NCBI RefSeq assembly: GCF_007655135.1 | Contig: NC_045134.1 | Location: 20,112,568-20,176,567 of the forward strand | Reading direction: 5' to 3' | Origin: Punica granatum | Taxonomy: Eukaryota > Streptophyta > Magnoliopsida > Myrtales > Lythraceae | Length of the DNA stretch: 64,000 nt | Part shown: one piece after another, positions 60,401 through 64,000 of the stretch | Layout of the letters: each line of letters opens with the position of its first letter | Position numbering within the stretch: position 1 is the stretch's first letter | Translations under genes and position numbers: made by a program | Notes under the pieces: model-generated | The model's input: only the letters and a program-made list of their open reading frames with translations | Database searches by the model: none | Told to the model about the DNA's origin: nothing

Positions 60401-62491
60401 TGATATAATAGTTATTTTTAACAAAATAATATGATGCAGTCGATAATCCCCTGGAACCAGCAGACTCTTGCCATGCACATATCTATTTTCTGGCTACACA
60501 TGTATTTTACCCCTATCATCCTGGACTTTGACGACTTGAAAGCAACTCTGACTATATCTCCATCTTCACAATCTCATTCCAGCAAGTTGAAATATTGGGA
60601 AGACCCAATGCCTCATTGTTGTAGGATTTTTCCTGTTAATTTGCTCACAGGACAACTTGCAACTACTTTGCTGTGTCAAAAAATTCATGTTGTGGGGCCC
60701 ATGGTGCCTCTAAGATCTGCTCCACATCTTATAACTATGATCTTTTGTCGTATATTTTATTCATCTCTACTTTTGCAGGGGTAAAGTGGCTGAAGGAATT
60801 GATTTTGACCGACATTATGGGAGGCTTGTCATCATGTTTGGCGTTCCCTTCCAGTATACATTGAGCAAGTAAGTTTCAACATGCGACTCTGATGTAATGA
60901 ATACTTTTCGTCAAAAATGGGAGATGGAACGATGACATTTAATCTGCTTGGTTTATGGTGCTTGGCCCTTGATTGGAAATCTAAATTCTTTTGCAGAATT
61001 TTGCTGGCTAGGTTGGAGTACCTACGTGATACATTTCAAATAAAGGAAGGCGATTTCTTGACTTTTGATGCCTTGGTATGGTTCTTCTGTTTGCTATGTT
61101 CTTTCCAATTACTTTAATGGGAGTGTAACAACTTTGTATTGATACAATTGTCTGACAGAGGCAGGCGGCTCAATGTGTTGGTAGAGTAATTCGATCAAAG
61201 GCTGACTATGGGATGATGATTTTTGCAGACAAAAGGTTAGTGCATATCTTCTTGAATTCGCCTGACATCCCCTAATTGTGAAAATTTCTTCTAGTGTTGA
61301 TCAAATTGTTGACCCTGTCACATAACAGACAAACTTTTTGTACTTAGATGTGATTTATTTACTGAAGTTCCAGTGATGGGTTTTGTTATCTCAATATTTG
61401 TACTTCTTTTGCATATCCCTTCTAACCAAATTTGCAACCCCCCTTGGTGCATTTAGTAATACAAACGAAGAATTATTATTTCAATGGTAGAAGCTGTTTT
61501 TTTCACCAAATAAGCCTTCTTGTTTCCGGATTCTGCCGCTTCTGCTGGCAGTTAGGCCAACCATGTCAGCTTCAGTTGACTAAGTCAGTGCAACTTATCT
61601 CAATCTTTGTTGTACATATATGAGAAGCTATAGTCCTAAAGAAGTACATAACTAATGAATGTGTCAAAATATGTCTAGTTTTACCAAGAGCTGCTAGCCC
61701 CTCCTGTTATTAATTGCCAGCACAGTTGGATTTCCTGTCCTCAAAGTATTTTAAGAAATGATCAAACTATTTGCAGGTATAGTCGTCATGATAAGCGTTC
61801 AAAACTGCCTGGGTGGATACTGTCCCATCTACGGGATGCACATCTCAATTTGAGCACTGACATGGCTGTGTATATTGCACGGGAGGTATTTCCTTTCTCA
61901 TCTTACTTCTTAGCTCATCTTATATTTGAACGATGCGAAGAGAAAGGGTAGTATTTTGCTAAAGAACTATTCGTTTGTTGGATTTCTGTCCATGTTTAGC
62001 TCTTGTTTCAATTCTTCTCAAGTTTATGTGTTCGGTTCTTTCAGTGTCTGAATTTCTGATTGATGCCTAAGTACATTATTTCTCAACTGATGTGTCAGCT
62101 TACTTTCTTTTCTTAAGAAACTGCTGAATAATGTGCATTTGAAGCTAAGTGTATTTATTATTCTTTGAGCTAACTTTGATTCTCTTTGCAGAGCTTAAGT
62201 TGTCTTACCCAGTATGCAAACAATTTATAGTGTGGCTTATCAACTGATAATCTGCACGTTTAGTCAAAGAAAATTCCTTTACTTCGGAGCTGCTCGCTTT
62301 AAAAGCTAGACAGCTAGTACAATTTCTTCAATTTTATGACACTAAATTCTCATTGAAATCTGTCAAGTACAGTTCCTTCGGAGGATGGCCCAGCCGTATG
62401 ATAAAGCCGGTGGTGTGGTAAGAAAACCCTTTTATCCCAAGAAGATTTGCAGAAAATGGTGGAAGGACACATGAATGAAATGTTGTATTGA
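57473..62491 (+). CDS. XPD: XPD/UVH6 DNA helicase of TFIIH, with several single-base frameshifts
   Basis: XPD is the 5'-3' DNA helicase of TFIIH, used in nucleotide-excision repair and transcription. Exons: 57473-58006, 58349-58629, 59037-59119, 59216-59809, 59950-60129, 60266-60390, 60779-60868, 60997-61075, 61159-61235, 61777-61885, 62373-62491. Seen: the start [20 protein letters not shown], Walker [10 protein letters not shown], Fe-S cysteines C116, C134, C155 and C190, and DEAH at 234-237. Also seen are [27 protein letters not shown] and [14 protein letters not shown]. Five indels break the frame: one extra base near 59343, and one missing near 59427, 59721, 60070 and 62423. With these corrected the length is 757 aa, the usual plant XPD size. 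Intron 1 uses a GC donor (CTGCAG|GCATGT). It is either an error-bearing assembly of an intact gene or a young pseudogene. Confidence 0.9.
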
Positions 62492-63330
62492 AGATTTTAA
62501 GTTTATTTTGCCACCCACATCTAAGTCCATGGTACTCATTGGGACGGCCTTGGAGTGTCGGGAAATTTTGTTCCAGTATTGGAGTTATGGAGAAAGTTTA
62601 GCATATTATGGGGCATCCTTGGTCCAAATTGGAAAATTTACTTTGGATTTCTCGTAACTTAATTCGCGGTTAGCCTTTTTTGTAGGCTTATGGGTAGTAC
62701 ATGGTTTGGTTTTTCAATCTCGATCTAGTACGCAATGTGGCAATATGGGTGAAATTATATGTTTTCCTTGTAATTTGTCCAATTCTGAGCCTAGTGAAGG
62801 GAAGTGATTACTTTTTGGTGAGTTAATGTCGTCTTACATCAACAAAGGCATCATGACGAAACTCTTCTAACAATTAGCTGCCGTAACAACAGATCAGAAA
62901 ATTTGCAGAAAATGGTGGGAAAAAACCATTTCATGTTATTGCCATCCACATCTCAGTCCATGGCACTCATCTGGGCGCGCTTGATGATGTCTGTGTTGGA
63001 AAATTTTGTTCTAGTATTGGGGTTATGGAGAAGTTAGCATATTAGAGATCTTCCTTGCGGCTTCTAATTAGGAGGTTTACTTTGGATTTCTTCTAGTAAC
63101 TTAATTCATGAACTGTGGTTTTACTTTGGGCTTATCGGTTGTACATAGGTTTGATTTTTGATCCAAGTACAAGAGTGTGTCTATACTGGCATAATTGTTC
63201 ATACCTTACAATTATATTTTTGTGGGGGACAATATTTTGTCCAGTAACTTTTCCATTCTGAGCCTAGATGAAGAGAGAGAATTGCTAATGGGTGAGTGAA
63301 TTTTATCTCATTTTGCATCAACAAAGATAT
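62447..63330. repeat. Tandem duplication of the XPD last-exon end and 3'UTR
   Basis: 62447-62850 recurs at about 62905-63330. Shared blocks include TTTGCAGAAAATGGTGG, CCACATCTAAGTCCATGG/CCACATCTCAGTCCATGG, GGAAATTTTGTTC.AGTATTGG, TACTTTGGATTTCT and ATTCTGAGCCTAG. Divergence and small gaps show that it is not recent. Confidence 0.88.
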
Positions 63331-64000
63331 CTCATTTTAACAACGAGGTTTTGTTCTGGAGCTGATCAGAAACTTGGAGGACATCACTTCGTCAATGGGA
63401 TGCTCATATGTTCTGATTTAGTCCTTTCCTCCAGTAATTGTGGTGTCGGGCCAAACCACGAACGAGCATTCACTTGTAGAAAGCGGCATTATTCCAACTG
63501 ATAGGTGATATTATTACACATTCGCTGCTGTTATTGAAATGGAAGATCCAAGTCCTGCATAGTCATGTGACGGTGTACGTACTACATAGAATTGATCGGT
63601 GAACCCCACTGTGAAGCAAATCTAGCAAAAGTAAGAGCAGGAGCATTCCCGGCGAGCAACATATAGTGCATTTTATCGATGAAAATGTAGTTTATATCTG
63701 GGTGTAGGCCTGAAACCTCAAGATCATCATCCTCTAGCTGAGGCATTTACCTTTCTAGTTAGAGACCAACGTCTTGGGGCAACGATTGGTTATGATATTT
63801 GGGTAAAGGTAAATTATATGAATATTAGGTCGCCCTTAGTAAACGCGAAACGAATGATGGACATCGATATGTTCTCTAGATCTGGCAGGGCTGCAAAACA
63901 AAGGGGAGGAACCAAAGAAATGTATCAATTTTTACCCATCTCGAGTTTTTTTATGTGTCGGAATGTGTTTGAATCTGCTGGGTGAAGAAGAAATAACTCC
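63331..64000. other. Downstream DNA, no gene recognised
   Basis: No coding exon or repeat was identified up to the window edge. Confidence 0.4.

Overview
This window reads as nuclear DNA of a flowering plant, most likely a eudicot. The genes have many GT-AG introns in AT-rich introns and intergenic DNA, and they encode plant-organelle proteins (chloroplast SecY2, plastid cystathionine beta-lyase, a mitochondrial PPR protein). The spaces between them are filled with degraded LINEs, hAT transposons, foldback elements and small MITEs. I cannot fix the species from sequence alone. No rRNA, tRNA, CRISPR array or bacterial operon was seen.

Layout. 1-468: last exons of a YlqF/RbgA-type DAR GTPase. 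1.6-7.6 kb: complete cystathionine beta-lyase gene (methionine biosynthesis), 14 coding exons, 466 aa. 7.6-14.7 kb: repeats, an EF-Tu scrap and unassigned DNA. 14.77-16.64 kb (minus): a broken DUF4220/DUF594 gene. 16.67-20.69 kb: an inverted duplication of one promoter plus first exon, with two further palindromic elements between its arms. 20.5-23.06 kb: an unrecognised coiled-coil protein gene. 23.9-26.25 kb: a P-class PPR gene like Arabidopsis At4g02820. 29.25-33.42 kb: a plant-specific 224-aa protein of unknown function, in five exons. 34-47 kb: a transposon graveyard. It holds a crooked-neck (CRNKL1) scrap, two LINE remnants, and a 4.27-kb hAT element with an 8-bp target duplication inserted cleanly into one LINE. 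47.57-56.19 kb: complete SCY2 (thylakoid SecY2), 13 exons, 561 aa. 57.47-62.49 kb: the XPD/UVH6 helicase of TFIIH, 11 coding exons, followed by a tandem copy of its last-exon/3'UTR region.

The functional genes are independent housekeeping genes, not a pathway cluster. Two points deserve attention. First, there is a head-to-head inverted duplication at 16.7-20.7 kb, in which a copied promoter and first exon point into a DUF4220 reading frame. Second, single-base frameshifts recur in three otherwise well-conserved genes (XPD, PPR, coiled-coil). Six of the seven are one-base losses, which suggests uncorrected assembly errors as much as pseudogenes. I did not find convincing evidence of a wholly new system. 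The inverted promoter capture is the best candidate for something undescribed.
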